DNA of 64,000 bases from Paenibacillus sp. XY044. GTDB lineage: Bacteria > Bacillota > Bacilli > Paenibacillales > Paenibacillaceae. Position numbers and translations under genes: made by a program. The stretch covers positions 1,474,065-1,538,064 of the forward strand of contig NZ_NQMO01000001.1 of the NCBI RefSeq assembly GCF_002257645.1, given 5' to 3'. Shown here one piece after another: positions 1 to 8,091 of this stretch; position 1 is the first letter of the stretch; each line of letters opens with the position of its first letter. Under the pieces are notes generated by a model that worked only from the letters and a program-made list of their open reading frames with translations, was not told where the DNA came from and did no database searches.

Positions 1-631
1 GGTGCAGCTGTACGGCCGGGCAAATCAGTCCCGCGTCAAGCGTGCGCGCAAGCAGCTGCTCGGATTCCGCAGGGTGATGCTTCAGCCGGGCGAGACGGCC
101 GATGTGTCCTTTGAAGTTCCGCTAGAGCAGCTGGCAATATGGGATGTTACCCGCGAGCGCTATTGCATCGAGAGCGGCACCTATACGATCATGGCTGGCG
201 CTTCTTCCGAGAACCTGCCGCTGGCAGCCGAGCTGGTTGTTGACGGGGAGACGATCCCGCCGCGCGATCTCACGCTTGTAACTAAAGCGACCAATTACGA
301 CGATTACGAAGGCGTCTTGATCGGTGAGTGTACGGAAGGCGGCAGTGCTGTCGTTGTGAAGGATCAAGCCGGATGGATCGCGTTTCATGACGCCCAGTTC
401 GAGGACGGCGCAGATACGCTGCGGATTCGCGCGGCAGGAACGGCGGATGCCGTCGTTGAAGTGCGGCTCGATCGTCCTGAAGGACTGCCTGCGGGCCGGA
501 TCACGCTAACTTCAGGCGATCCGCAGACATGGCAGGATTATTCCTGTAAGTTGAGCGGGATCCATGGCAGCCATAATGTGTTTTTGATCATGAAAGGACA
601 TGTGTCGATCAGCCATTTCCAGTTTTCTTAA
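1..631 (+). CDS. GH3 family glycoside hydrolase, C-terminal part (5' truncated by window)
   Basis: The reading frame enters from the left edge already in frame; the GTG at position 2 is an internal Val codon, not a start. The first 80 or so visible residues (VQLYGR, then GFRRV, then LQPGETADVSFEV) have the fibronectin-III-like pattern that ends many GH3 beta-glucosidases and beta-xylosidases. A second module of about 120 residues follows, with WIAFHDAQFEDG and an IxLRAAG-like stretch, which is the pattern of a CBM6 carbohydrate-binding module. The catalytic (beta/alpha)8 and alpha/beta-sandwich domains lie outside the window, so the substrate cannot be read. The stop is TAA at 629-631, followed by a good terminator. 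GH3 with an FnIII-like tail is near certain; the CBM6 call is likely. Confidence 0.8.
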   Translation, partial: VQLYGRANQSRVKRARKQLLGFRRVMLQPGETADVSFEVPLEQLAIWDVTRERYCIESGTYTIMAGASSENLPLAAELVVDGETIPPRDLTLVTKATNYDDYEGVLIGECTEGGSAVVVKDQAGWIAFHDAQFEDGADTLRIRAAGTADAVVEVRLDRPEGLPAGRITLTSGDPQTWQDYSCKLSGIHGSHNVFLIMKGHVSISHFQFS

Positions 632-705
632 TGGCCTTCAATTCCCGACGGTAATGATCCAATCCATCATGCACTCTGGTCAAAAATAGTTTTTCGATTC
701 CTACG

Positions 706-745
706 AAATAAACCCGTCTTGTCTGAGACGGGTTTATTTTCTTTT
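706..745 (+). terminator. Rho-independent terminator after the GH3 gene
   Basis: A 14-bp perfect inverted repeat (AAATAAACCCGTCT at 706-719 with AGACGGGTTTATTT at 726-739) has a 6-nt loop and is followed by CTTTTT. It closes the GH3 transcription unit before the next promoter. Confidence 0.85.
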
Positions 746-795
746 TCGCCGGTTAATCATCGTAACTGTTGTCAATATACTGGTCAATGTTTCCA

Positions 796-804
796 TGCTA
801 TAAT
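796..804 (+). promoter_or_regulatory. Putative extended -10 promoter of the sensor kinase gene
   Basis: TGCTATAAT (796-804) is a perfect extended -10 element 62 bp before the GTG start at 867. The TTGTCA at 769-774 sits too far upstream (24-nt spacer) to be its -35, so recognition probably relies on the extended -10. Confidence 0.5.
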
Positions 805-866
805 CGAATCGCCTATCCGAAGCGGATGGAATGCTATAAATTGATCTGAAAAAGAGGGGATTTGCC

Positions 867-2312
867 GTGTTAGCGAACAAATCCGGGCGGTTTCACCGGC
901 TGCAGTGGAAGTTGACCTTATTTTATATTCTCATAACGATTGTCGTCATGATCCTGCTCGAGATGATTGCCGTTTTGGGTTATTACGCTTTTGTGAATCT
1001 CAACACGAACAAAGTACTTGCCATGCAGGTAGGGACGGTTGCCCAAAATGCTGCTTCAAGCTTCAGCGGGCCATATATCAACCAAAACAAACTCGATCAA
1101 GCTCTACAGGAGTGGCCAGTCGAATTCGGCGCTGAATTCCAAGGTTATTCGGCGGTGGTTGGCCCTAAGGGCGAGCTGCTGGCCGGTTCCGGTGAGACTG
1201 CACAAGAGAGCCGATCGCTGCCATTGCCTGATAAAGTCCGGCTGAACATCCAGTCAGCCTTTGCACTAGAGCCCACTGTGAACAAAACCACGAAGACTTA
1301 TACAGCTGAAGTCGAAGATACTGTATATATCGTGGCGCCGATTGCTAATAAGGTTGAAGTTCGGGCGGTTCTTGTCGTCAAGGCGAGCCATATCCATCTG
1401 GCATCCCAAACCTTCAGCCAGTTTATTCCGAATGCGGCAAGTTTTTTCGGTATCAGTCTGTTGGGTTTTCTGATTGGCGCCACAATTGTCGGTATTGCAT
1501 TCGGCATTGTCACGTCTCGGAGTCTCGTCCGCCGGATCCAAAAGTTTCTCACCTCGGCGAACCGCTGGAGCGAAGGCGATTTTTCCGCGTCTGTACAGGA
1601 CCTTTCCGGTGACGAGTTGGGACAACTGGGTCACAGGCTAAATCATATGGCCGGACAGCTCAAACAGCTGCTGCGAACACGGCAGGATTTGGCGGCGATC
1701 GAGGAGCGCAATCGTTTGGCGCGGGAGCTACACGACAGCATCAAGCAGCAAATGTTTGCGGTCTCCATTTGGGTAAATACCGGAAGATCCTTGATAGAAC
1801 AGGATGGAGAAGCTGCCAAATCGCATTTGGCGGAAGCGGAAAAGCTGATTGGCCATATGCAGAGGGAGCTGAATGCGCTTATATTGGAATTGCGACCGAT
1901 TGCATTGGAGGATAAAGATCTGCCCAAGGCTCTCTCGGAGTATGTTCGGGCCTGGCAGGGGCAAACCGGCATTGCGGCGGCATTTGAGTCCTTCGGCGAT
2001 AATATGGCGCTTCCGGCCATCGAGGAAGCTCTCTACCGGATTGCGCAGGAGGCCTTGTCCAATGCCGCTCGTCACAGCGGTGCGGGAGCAGTGACGGTTC
2101 GTTTGGAGTGCAGCGATTCCATAACACTAATGATTCGGGATAACGGCCGCGGTTTTGATGAACCGCACATCCGTCCCGGCGTCGGGCTTTCATCCATGAG
2201 GGAGCGCATGGCAGCCCTGGGCGGTAAGCTTGATATTTGGAGTGAGCCAGGCAAAGGCACCTTGATCACAGCACGGTGTTATTCCCGTGGAACCCAGAAG
2301 GAAATAAGCTGA
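867..2312 (+). CDS. NarL/LiaS-type sensor histidine kinase
   Basis: Membrane sensor kinase of 481 residues. A first membrane segment lies at about 16-40, an extracytoplasmic domain at about 45-185 and a second segment at about 188-217. A HAMP linker follows, then a HisKA_3 dimerisation domain with the phospho-acceptor H289 in RLARELHDSIKQQ. A HATPase_c domain ends the protein, with N-box EALSNAARHS and DNGRGF and GVGLSSM boxes. This is the NarX/DesK/LiaS class that phosphorylates LuxR-type regulators, and such a regulator starts 43 bp downstream. The start is GTG with AAGAGGGGA at 852-860. The extracellular domain matches no ligand-binding family that I recognise, so the signal is unknown. 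The two membrane proteins downstream are plausible targets or accessory partners, by position only. Confidence 0.88.
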   Translation: MLANKSGRFHRLQWKLTLFYILITIVVMILLEMIAVLGYYAFVNLNTNKVLAMQVGTVAQNAASSFSGPYINQNKLDQALQEWPVEFGAEFQGYSAVVGPKGELLAGSGETAQESRSLPLPDKVRLNIQSAFALEPTVNKTTKTYTAEVEDTVYIVAPIANKVEVRAVLVVKASHIHLASQTFSQFIPNAASFFGISLLGFLIGATIVGIAFGIVTSRSLVRRIQKFLTSANRWSEGDFSASVQDLSGDELGQLGHRLNHMAGQLKQLLRTRQDLAAIEERNRLARELHDSIKQQMFAVSIWVNTGRSLIEQDGEAAKSHLAEAEKLIGHMQRELNALILELRPIALEDKDLPKALSEYVRAWQGQTGIAAAFESFGDNMALPAIEEALYRIAQEALSNAARHSGAGAVTVRLECSDSITLMIRDNGRGFDEPHIRPGVGLSSMRERMAALGGKLDIWSEPGKGTLITARCYSRGTQKEIS

Positions 2313-2355
2313 AGATACGGGAAATGAAAGATTTCTAATGTGGGAGTGAACCGTT

Positions 2356-3015
2356 GTGACAGAATCGGAACTGATCACCATTCTGATTGTCGATGATCAC
2401 GCGATTGTAAGGCAGGGATTGCACGCATTATTCAAAATACAGCCGGATTGCCTGGTCGTTGGGGAGGCGGATTCAGGAGAACAAGCCATTCGGATGGCCG
2501 GTGAACTGGTGCCCGATATCGTGCTGATGGATTTGGTCATGCCCGGGATCGGCGGCGTAGAAGCAACCCAGATGGTAAAGCAGGTCAGTCCAAGATCGCA
2601 GGTCATTGTGTTGACCTCATTTCACGATGATCAGTACATTTTTCCCGCACTTCGGGCTGGGGCGGTCTCCTATATTCTGAAGGATATCGAACCGGGACAA
2701 TTGGTCGAAACGGTACGAAGATCCGTTCGTGGAGAATCGATGATGCATCCGCGGGTGGCCGCCCGTGTCGTTCAGGATATTCGCGACTCGCGGCGGGAGG
2801 ATGCCAGCCCTTTTGCCGAGTTAAGCGATCGTGAACTTGAGGTGCTGCGCCTGATCGCCAAAGGGCTGTCGAATGCCGAAATTGCCGAGAAGCTCATCAT
2901 CAGCGAAAAAACGGTGAAGGGCCACGTCAGCAATATTTTAAGCAAACTCCATATGCTGGATCGGACCAAAGCTGCCGTATTTGCCTGGCAGAAAGGGTTA
3001 ATGAAGCCGAATTAG
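2356..3015 (+). CDS. NarL/LuxR-family response regulator
   Basis: Response regulator of 219 residues. The receiver domain carries the acidic pair D13/D14, the phosphorylation site D59 in IVLMDLVMPG and the conserved lysine in YILKD. The C-terminal LuxR helix-turn-helix (about 152-205, LSDRELEVLRLIAKG and then SEKTVKGHVSNIL) is complete. GTG start at 2356 with GTGGGAGTGA just upstream. It is the cognate partner of the kinase that ends 43 bp before it and very probably shares its transcript. No key residue is missing. Likely targets include the following membrane-protein genes, whose upstream region holds a repeated CTAAACGG and an inverted repeat. Confidence 0.9.
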   Translation: MTESELITILIVDDHAIVRQGLHALFKIQPDCLVVGEADSGEQAIRMAGELVPDIVLMDLVMPGIGGVEATQMVKQVSPRSQVIVLTSFHDDQYIFPALRAGAVSYILKDIEPGQLVETVRRSVRGESMMHPRVAARVVQDIRDSRREDASPFAELSDRELEVLRLIAKGLSNAEIAEKLIISEKTVKGHVSNILSKLHMLDRTKAAVFAWQKGLMKPN

Positions 3016-3044
3016 GCCACTGAACGAACATTTAGGTCCTGCCG

Positions 3045-3157
3045 CTAAACGGATCTCCAGTCGGGTGTCTAAACGGTCCTCTGGAAGCGTTTCAAACCAT
3101 GTACCCTCATGTATCATCATTAACGAAGTCGAAGCTTGCAGATCTTCGCTTCTGCAA
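3045..3157 (+). promoter_or_regulatory. Possible operator region: CTAAACGG direct repeat and inverted repeat
   Basis: CTAAACGG occurs at 3045-3052 and again at 3069-3076, 24 bp apart, in a T/C-rich context that is partly repeated too. Further on, TTGCAGA (3136-3142) and TCTGCAA (3151-3157) form a perfect 7-bp inverted repeat with an 8-nt spacer, 26 bp before the next start. These could bind the response regulator encoded just upstream. There is no experimental basis. Confidence 0.25.
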
Positions 3158-3182
3158 ATAATACATGATAAGGGTGAGTGCG

Positions 3183-4241
3183 ATGACTGCGATTGTTCAA
3201 CGGGAAAAGGGGACCGGTGGATTTTTGAATCGATGGCCAGCTTGGATCGGCAGTGCAGCGATCATCTGGTCGCTGATCTACGGGGGACTTCAGCTTTACT
3301 GGCTGCAAGGCGGAGGCGGATATCCTTTTAAACAGGGGAACATGGGGATATTTTCTGCCCTAATCACCTATATTCCCCAACATACGGCCGGTCTGATTTC
3401 AATGACGCTCTGTTTTGCCGGCGTATTTGTTGGTATTGCCATGCATAGCGACCGGAACGGCATTTTTCCGCGTTGGCTGATACAAGGCTATGCTTGGGGA
3501 TTCGCTATCACGTTAATTTTGTTGATCCCGGATATCAGCTTGATCATGAGTATGGCTTACGCATTTTTATTTAAATTCACTTTTACCGGGCAAATGCTTT
3601 ATCAACTGGTCTGTATATTAGGCGCTTGCCTGTGGGCGTTTGCCGGATTGGGATACCGGCGTAAATCGGTACATGCCTGCATGCATTGCGGGCGAACGGA
3701 AGGCGGGAATCACCGGTTGCTGGATAGGCTTGGTCGCATCGCAACGGTTATTGCCGCTTTAGCCCCCGTTCCGTATGCGGTATCCCGGTTTGCTTGGGCA
3801 CTTCATATTCCTATGGGGGTCGACCCAAGCTTCGTACGGGACTTCCCTAGGATGAATCCGATGGCTTATGTAACGGAATGGGTGTTTGGCTCGTTATGCA
3901 TTGGCGGCGGTCTGTTGACCCTTGGACTGATCCAGAAATGGGGAGAAGTGTTTCCGCGTTGGTTTCCATTGGTAGGGGGTAAAAGGGTGCCCATATCACT
4001 GGCGGTCATTCCCTCCCTGTTCGTAGCCGTTCCGGTCACTGCGGCTGGCGTCGTTTTTAGTTTTGCATATTTGGGTATCCGCTTCAACTTCATCCCACTC
4101 GATGGTTTCCCGCTGAACGCTGTTCAAGGGGGCATCGGCCCGATGATATTATGGGTGCCTTGGGGAGTGGCGCTTGGCATAGCCGCCGTCACTTACTATT
4201 ACCGTCGCCGCGGCGGTTGCGGATATTGCAACCGGGCTTAG
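3183..4241 (+). CDS. Multi-pass membrane protein of unknown function (first of a related pair)
   Basis: Hydrophobic protein of about 352 residues with roughly nine predicted membrane segments. I chose ATG 3183 over ATG 3165 because AAGGGTGAG at 3170-3178 is correctly spaced for it. Near the middle a cytoplasmic-looking loop holds ACMHCGRTEGG, a CxxC pair, and the tail ends in GGCGYCNRA, another CxxC; metal or redox roles are possible but unproven. The second half resembles the next protein: GLIQKWGEVFPRWFPL here against GLVKPWGLTVPVWVPH there, each followed by a basic KR-containing loop and IP(S/T)LF. I recognise no named family. Position suggests membership in, or control by, the upstream two-component system. 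Confidence 0.7.
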   Translation: MTAIVQREKGTGGFLNRWPAWIGSAAIIWSLIYGGLQLYWLQGGGGYPFKQGNMGIFSALITYIPQHTAGLISMTLCFAGVFVGIAMHSDRNGIFPRWLIQGYAWGFAITLILLIPDISLIMSMAYAFLFKFTFTGQMLYQLVCILGACLWAFAGLGYRRKSVHACMHCGRTEGGNHRLLDRLGRIATVIAALAPVPYAVSRFAWALHIPMGVDPSFVRDFPRMNPMAYVTEWVFGSLCIGGGLLTLGLIQKWGEVFPRWFPLVGGKRVPISLAVIPSLFVAVPVTAAGVVFSFAYLGIRFNFIPLDGFPLNAVQGGIGPMILWVPWGVALGIAAVTYYYRRRGGCGYCNRA

Positions 4242-4252
4242 GGGGGATGGCC

Positions 4253-4930
4253 ATGAACAAAGATCATACGAGCGAAACTTCGACCACCCAGGTAATGAAT
4301 GCCTTTGAACGCTTTACTAAGCGATCGATTTGGCCCGCATATGCAGGTTTCTGGTGGGCGCTGCTTTACGCCGTTTTTGTACGCTTTTATGAAGCGGCTG
4401 CCGGTACCATTGGCGGTTTTGGACAACTTTCCGATCCAGATGCGTTCAGCTTGGCCAGCTATGGAGCGGGTGTATTGATCATGATCTGCGGTTTCATTCT
4501 GCTGGGTCTTGTCAAGCCATGGGGTCTCACGGTTCCTGTCTGGGTACCGCATTTCAGGCACAAAAGGATTCCACGCCTGTTCATCTTGATTCCCACGCTG
4601 TTCAGCTCCGCGATGCTTATCGCCCATGGAACGACAGGGATCGTAACCAAAACGCTGTTTCTGATCGGGGCTATTCCCTTAGAGCTGCAAGGGTGGGCAG
4701 TCATTGACAAAGAACGGCTTGCTGTATGGGATCTCTTCTTTTACGAACCTTGGTTTCTTATCATGGGCATTTTGAGCGGACTGGCAGCCGCGTACTATGC
4801 TCATGCTACCGGGGTAATGCTGCCAAGATTCCGGCAGTGGGTGATTCGATTTGTTGTGATCGTATCTCTTCTGACTTTACTATTAATTGCGTCGATCGTA
4901 TTTGGATTTTCCAATATTTTGAGTTTTTGA
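4253..4930 (+). CDS. Multi-pass membrane protein, paralogue of the preceding one
   Basis: About 225 residues with roughly five or six membrane segments. The longer upstream frame overlaps the preceding gene; ATG 4253 (or ATG 4247) follows AGGGGGG and is the likely start, 11 bp after the previous stop, so the two genes are probably co-translated. It shares the module GLVKPWGLTVPVWVPH, HKR, IPTLF with the second half of its neighbour, which points to an old duplication, but it lacks the CxxC motifs. Function unknown. A clear terminator follows at 4998-5022, so the unit that may begin at 867 ends here. Confidence 0.7.
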   Translation: MNKDHTSETSTTQVMNAFERFTKRSIWPAYAGFWWALLYAVFVRFYEAAAGTIGGFGQLSDPDAFSLASYGAGVLIMICGFILLGLVKPWGLTVPVWVPHFRHKRIPRLFILIPTLFSSAMLIAHGTTGIVTKTLFLIGAIPLELQGWAVIDKERLAVWDLFFYEPWFLIMGILSGLAAAYYAHATGVMLPRFRQWVIRFVVIVSLLTLLLIASIVFGFSNILSF

Positions 4931-4997
4931 TATCTTTGACTACAGCCATAATTATCATGTATGATCCGATTTAGGAAAGTTGAGGGTTTATATACCA

Positions 4998-5022
4998 AAA
5001 GCCGCTAATTTAGCGGCTTTTT
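4998..5022 (+). terminator. Rho-independent terminator
   Basis: AAAGCCGCTAA (4998-5008) pairs with TTAGCGGCTTT (5010-5020) over a very tight loop, followed by TT. It ends the kinase/regulator/membrane-protein unit. Confidence 0.75.
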
Positions 5023-5098
5023 GAACTCGCTCTTTACCTTGATCCTATGATTTATCAGATAAATAATTTATGACATTAATCAAAAAAGCGGGAGACCC

Positions 5099-5917
5099 AT
5101 GAACAGTAATCAGCTTTTTTTTCACATCCATTATTGCAACGGACGTACATGGAAGCATCCGCGCCGGCTGTCCAGAACCTTGTCGCATCACGCACTTGTG
5201 CTGGTTACCAGAGGAGGCGGCCGCATCACGATCGGTGGAACGACAACAGCCATCCAAGGAGGTATGCTGTACTATATCGCTCCAGGAGTCTTTCATTCAG
5301 TCGAGCCCGGCGGAGAGGAATCGGCCGGCTTCCTGACCGTACACTTCAGCTGCTCCCGTATAATCCTGAACGATAGAGGATGGGAGGTTACGGACGAAAA
5401 CCCTGAGATCCCCTTAGAACCGATCCTCTCAATCAAAGATGCTCATTCGGTTCTAGACTTTTTCCACCGGCTTGTGGACTGCTGGCTGGCCAAGCTCCCG
5501 GGGTATGAATTCATGAGCAAAATCCTGCTTCAGCAGCTGTTCGTCGCTATCTATCAGCATATTAAGCAGCAGCATGCTCCGGACGCCGTTTCTTTGAAAG
5601 TGGAAAAAGTTATTCATTACATGCACCAGCACGTCAAAGGTAAAATCACGCTTGGCGAACTGGCGGAAACGGTCCAGTTATCTCCTGCATATTTGTCGCG
5701 GACATTTAAAGAAAACACCGGATATTCCGTGATCGGATTTTTTAACAAGCTCAAAATCGATAAAGCCAAGGAGCTGCTTTTAGAAGGTGATCTCAAGGTC
5801 AAGGAGGTCGCAGGCGAGTTGGGATTCTCGGATGAATTTTATTTCAGCCGCATGTTCAAAAAAATCGAGGGCGTCAGCCCTTCGGAATTTTACAGCAAAA
5901 TTGTCCATGGTCATTAA
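5099..5917 (+). CDS. AraC-family transcriptional regulator with cupin N-domain
   Basis: Regulator of 272 residues. The N-terminal ~110 residues form a cupin/AraC-binding fold (HALVLVTRGGGRITIG, then MLYYIAPGVFHSVEPG) that usually binds a small ligand. The C-terminal ~100 residues hold two helix-turn-helix units (ITLGELAETVQLSPAYLSR and LKVKEVAGELGFSDEFYFSR) ending in the family signature FSRMFKKIEGVSPSEF. The ATG at 5099 follows GGGAGA. The gene lies 106 bp before an MFS exporter on the same strand, and a long inverted repeat occupies that gap, so control of the exporter is plausible. Many Paenibacillus relatives govern sugar use instead, so the target is not settled. Confidence 0.85.
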   Translation: MNSNQLFFHIHYCNGRTWKHPRRLSRTLSHHALVLVTRGGGRITIGGTTTAIQGGMLYYIAPGVFHSVEPGGEESAGFLTVHFSCSRIILNDRGWEVTDENPEIPLEPILSIKDAHSVLDFFHRLVDCWLAKLPGYEFMSKILLQQLFVAIYQHIKQQHAPDAVSLKVEKVIHYMHQHVKGKITLGELAETVQLSPAYLSRTFKENTGYSVIGFFNKLKIDKAKELLLEGDLKVKEVAGELGFSDEFYFSRMFKKIEGVSPSEFYSKIVHGH

Positions 5918-5958
5918 GATCGTGCATGGTAAGAGGTCTTGTTTCGCGTTAGTATGAG

Positions 5959-5993
5959 GTTGTTATTGTTCATGTCATTAGAACAACAGCAAC
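5959..5993 (+). promoter_or_regulatory. Long imperfect inverted repeat upstream of the MFS exporter
   Basis: GTTGTTATTGTTC (5959-5971) faces GAACAACAGCAAC (5981-5993) across a 9-nt spacer; 11 of 13 positions pair perfectly and one more is a G-U wobble. It lies 11 bp before the exporter's ribosome binding site. There is no T-run after it, so an operator or a 5'-UTR hairpin is more likely than a terminator. Confidence 0.4.
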
Positions 5994-6023
5994 GGATTAC
6001 AGCAGAAAGGAGGCCTTTTTGGC

Positions 6024-7235
6024 ATGCCGATATGGAAACGGAACTTGATCGTATGCTGGTTCGGCATGTTTGTCACCGGTGTCGGGATGAGCCAGATAGC
6101 GCCGATCCTGCCCCTGTATATAAAGCAGCTTGGCGCAGACAATGCGGAATCGGTGGCGCAGCTCTCCGGGTTGGCTTTCGGGGCGACCTTTATCATTTCG
6201 GCCATTTTCTCTCCGATCTGGGGGAAAGCGGCGGATAAATACGGACGCAAACCGATGCTTTTGCGGGCGAGCTTGGGTATGGCGGTTGTCGTAGGCAGCA
6301 TGGGATTTGCTCATCATGTCTATGTGTTGATCGGCCTTCGCCTGCTGCAGGGCGTTATTACCGGATACAGTACGGCATGCACGACGCTCATCGCCACGCA
6401 GACGGATCAGGAGCATGCGGGTTATGCGCTCGGCACATTATCAACCGCTAATATTGCGGGATCGCTCTTGGGGCCGACAATTGGCGGATTCGTCGCGGAA
6501 AACTTTGGACTGCAAAATTCGTTTTTTATTACCGGTGTGCTGCTGTTTATTGCGTTTCTGACAACCGCCTTTTTCGTCAAGGAAAACTTTGTCCGTAAAC
6601 ATCAGACGGCGCCGAGCCTCAAGGATGTATGGGATGCCGTTCCGGAAAAGAGCTTGACGGTGACTCTGTTCGTAACCTTTTTCGTGTTGACGGTTGCCCT
6701 GTATTCGGTAGAACCGATCATCACCGTCTACATCACGCAGATTTCCGGTAATGCGGCGCATGTTGCCTTAATGGCCGGAATAACGTTCTCGGCGTCGGGA
6801 CTTGCGAATATTGTGGCTGCGCCCCGGCTTGGGAAGCTGTCCGACCGGATTGGAGCACATCGAGTCATCCTGGTCGCCCTGATCGCTGCAGGCGTCCTAT
6901 TCATTCCTCAAGCGTTCGTACGGAATGCCTGGGAGCTGATGGGACTGCGTTTTCTGTTTGGCCTGACGGCAGGGGGACTAACCCCATCCATCAACATCCT
7001 GCTCAAAAAAATTACACCTCAGCGTCTGACCGGCCGAATATTTGGTTTCAATATGTCGGCAGGATACCTGGGCGTGTTTGGCGGTGCTTTACTGGGAGGA
7101 CAGATCGCCGCATTCTTCAGCACACGCGACGTTTTCTTTATCACGGGCGCATTGCTGCTGCTGAATGGGGGTTGGGTATACTTTAAGCTGTACCGGAAGC
7201 TGAACCGCCAAGAAGCCGTGCTAGCAAAAAACTAA
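6024..7235 (+). CDS. MFS multidrug efflux transporter
   Basis: Twelve-segment major facilitator transporter of 403 residues. The family motif between segments 2 and 3 is clear ([16 protein letters not shown]), the second half repeats it ([15 protein letters not shown]), and an antiporter-like stretch [15 protein letters not shown] marks segment 5. Such proteins export drugs or toxic metabolites with proton exchange at the cytoplasmic membrane. AGAAAGGAGG at 6004-6013 is a strong ribosome binding site for ATG 6024. The YecD-like gene starts 41 bp after the stop and is probably co-transcribed. The substrate cannot be deduced. Confidence 0.85.
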   Translation: MPIWKRNLIVCWFGMFVTGVGMSQIAPILPLYIKQLGADNAESVAQLSGLAFGATFIISAIFSPIWGKAADKYGRKPMLLRASLGMAVVVGSMGFAHHVYVLIGLRLLQGVITGYSTACTTLIATQTDQEHAGYALGTLSTANIAGSLLGPTIGGFVAENFGLQNSFFITGVLLFIAFLTTAFFVKENFVRKHQTAPSLKDVWDAVPEKSLTVTLFVTFFVLTVALYSVEPIITVYITQISGNAAHVALMAGITFSASGLANIVAAPRLGKLSDRIGAHRVILVALIAAGVLFIPQAFVRNAWELMGLRFLFGLTAGGLTPSINILLKKITPQRLTGRIFGFNMSAGYLGVFGGALLGGQIAAFFSTRDVFFITGALLLLNGGWVYFKLYRKLNRQEAVLAKN

Positions 7236-7276
7236 AAAAGGACTCAGTACAATTAACCTTAAAAGGAGCGATTTAC

Positions 7277-7870
7277 ATGGGAGAACTTCAGCAACGAGAA
7301 GGAACTTTGAAAGCGGAAAAGACGGCATTGGTGGTCATTGATCTGCAGCAGGGAATCGCAGCCAGCGGGCGGCAAGCCGCCCCGCATTCCAGCACGGAAG
7401 TGATCGGCAACGCCAGCAAAATGGTTGAGGCTTTTCAAAACAAGGGAGCATTCATCATATTCGTCAAAGTATCATCAATGGATGGGAGGGACATGCTGAA
7501 CCCGGATACGGACACAAAGGCGGCTCCGATGCAGTGGCCGGAAGGGTGGGACCATCTGCTGCCCGAATTTGCCCACGTTCCCGGCGCGCATGTGATCACC
7601 AAACGGCAATGGGGTGCATTTTTCGGCACGGATCTCGATCTGCAGCTTCGGCGCCGCGGCATTGATACAATTGTCCTGTGCGGCATATCGACATCCATCG
7701 GCGTGGACACGACAGCCCGTGAAGCCTATCAGCATGGATACCACCAAGTGTTTGCCGAAGACGCGATGACTGCATCTACTAAGGAAGAGCACGATTATGT
7801 GTGCGGAACCATTTTTCCTCGCATCGGAAAAGTCCGCACTGCCGAACAAATTGTGGACATGCTTAAATAG
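7277..7870 (+). CDS. YecD-like isochorismatase-fold protein lacking the catalytic Cys
   Basis: Isochorismatase-like protein of 197 residues. The Asp and Lys of the usual Asp-Lys-Cys triad are present (D22 in VVIDLQQG, K109 in ITKRQWGAF). The position normally holding the nucleophilic Cys is Gly142 in [15 protein letters not shown]. The same replacement occurs in E. coli YecD, whose [17 protein letters not shown] and GISTNIGVESTAR segments are strikingly close, and in true isochorismatases such as EntB, which need no Cys. Amidase chemistry of the nicotinamidase type is therefore unlikely. ATG 7277 follows AAAAGGAGCG at 7260-7269. It lies 41 bp after the MFS exporter; the reaction is unknown. 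Confidence 0.8.
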   Translation: MGELQQREGTLKAEKTALVVIDLQQGIAASGRQAAPHSSTEVIGNASKMVEAFQNKGAFIIFVKVSSMDGRDMLNPDTDTKAAPMQWPEGWDHLLPEFAHVPGAHVITKRQWGAFFGTDLDLQLRRRGIDTIVLCGISTSIGVDTTAREAYQHGYHQVFAEDAMTASTKEEHDYVCGTIFPRIGKVRTAEQIVDMLK

Positions 7871-8008
7871 ATCTGGTCTTCGTGAAGAGAGCAATTCGAT
7901 ACGGACGTAAGAAAAACGTCTATCGACGTACCTTCAAAGAAGACAGACCGCGTTTAGCGGCAGTTTTCCTTGCGATTATAGAATGGTTCAGCTCTGCTGA
8001 AAATTTTT

Positions 8009-8048
8009 CAGCCCCTATCTCATCGAGATGGGGCTGATTACTTTTCTT
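8009..8048. terminator. Bidirectional terminator hairpin between convergent genes
   Basis: CAGCCCC-T-ATCTC (8009-8021) pairs with GAGATGGGGCTG (8025-8036) with a single bulged T and a 3-nt loop, followed by ATTACTTTTCTT. It separates the plus-strand YecD-like gene from the minus-strand AraC gene. Confidence 0.6.
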
Positions 8049-8091
8049 GTGGATCAGCGTGTGGTCAATTAAACGGATACTAGGGTCACCA

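Noticed and set aside
769..774. TTGTCA as -35 for the first sensor kinase
   Set aside because: Its spacing to TATAAT is 24 nt, far beyond the 16-18 nt required.
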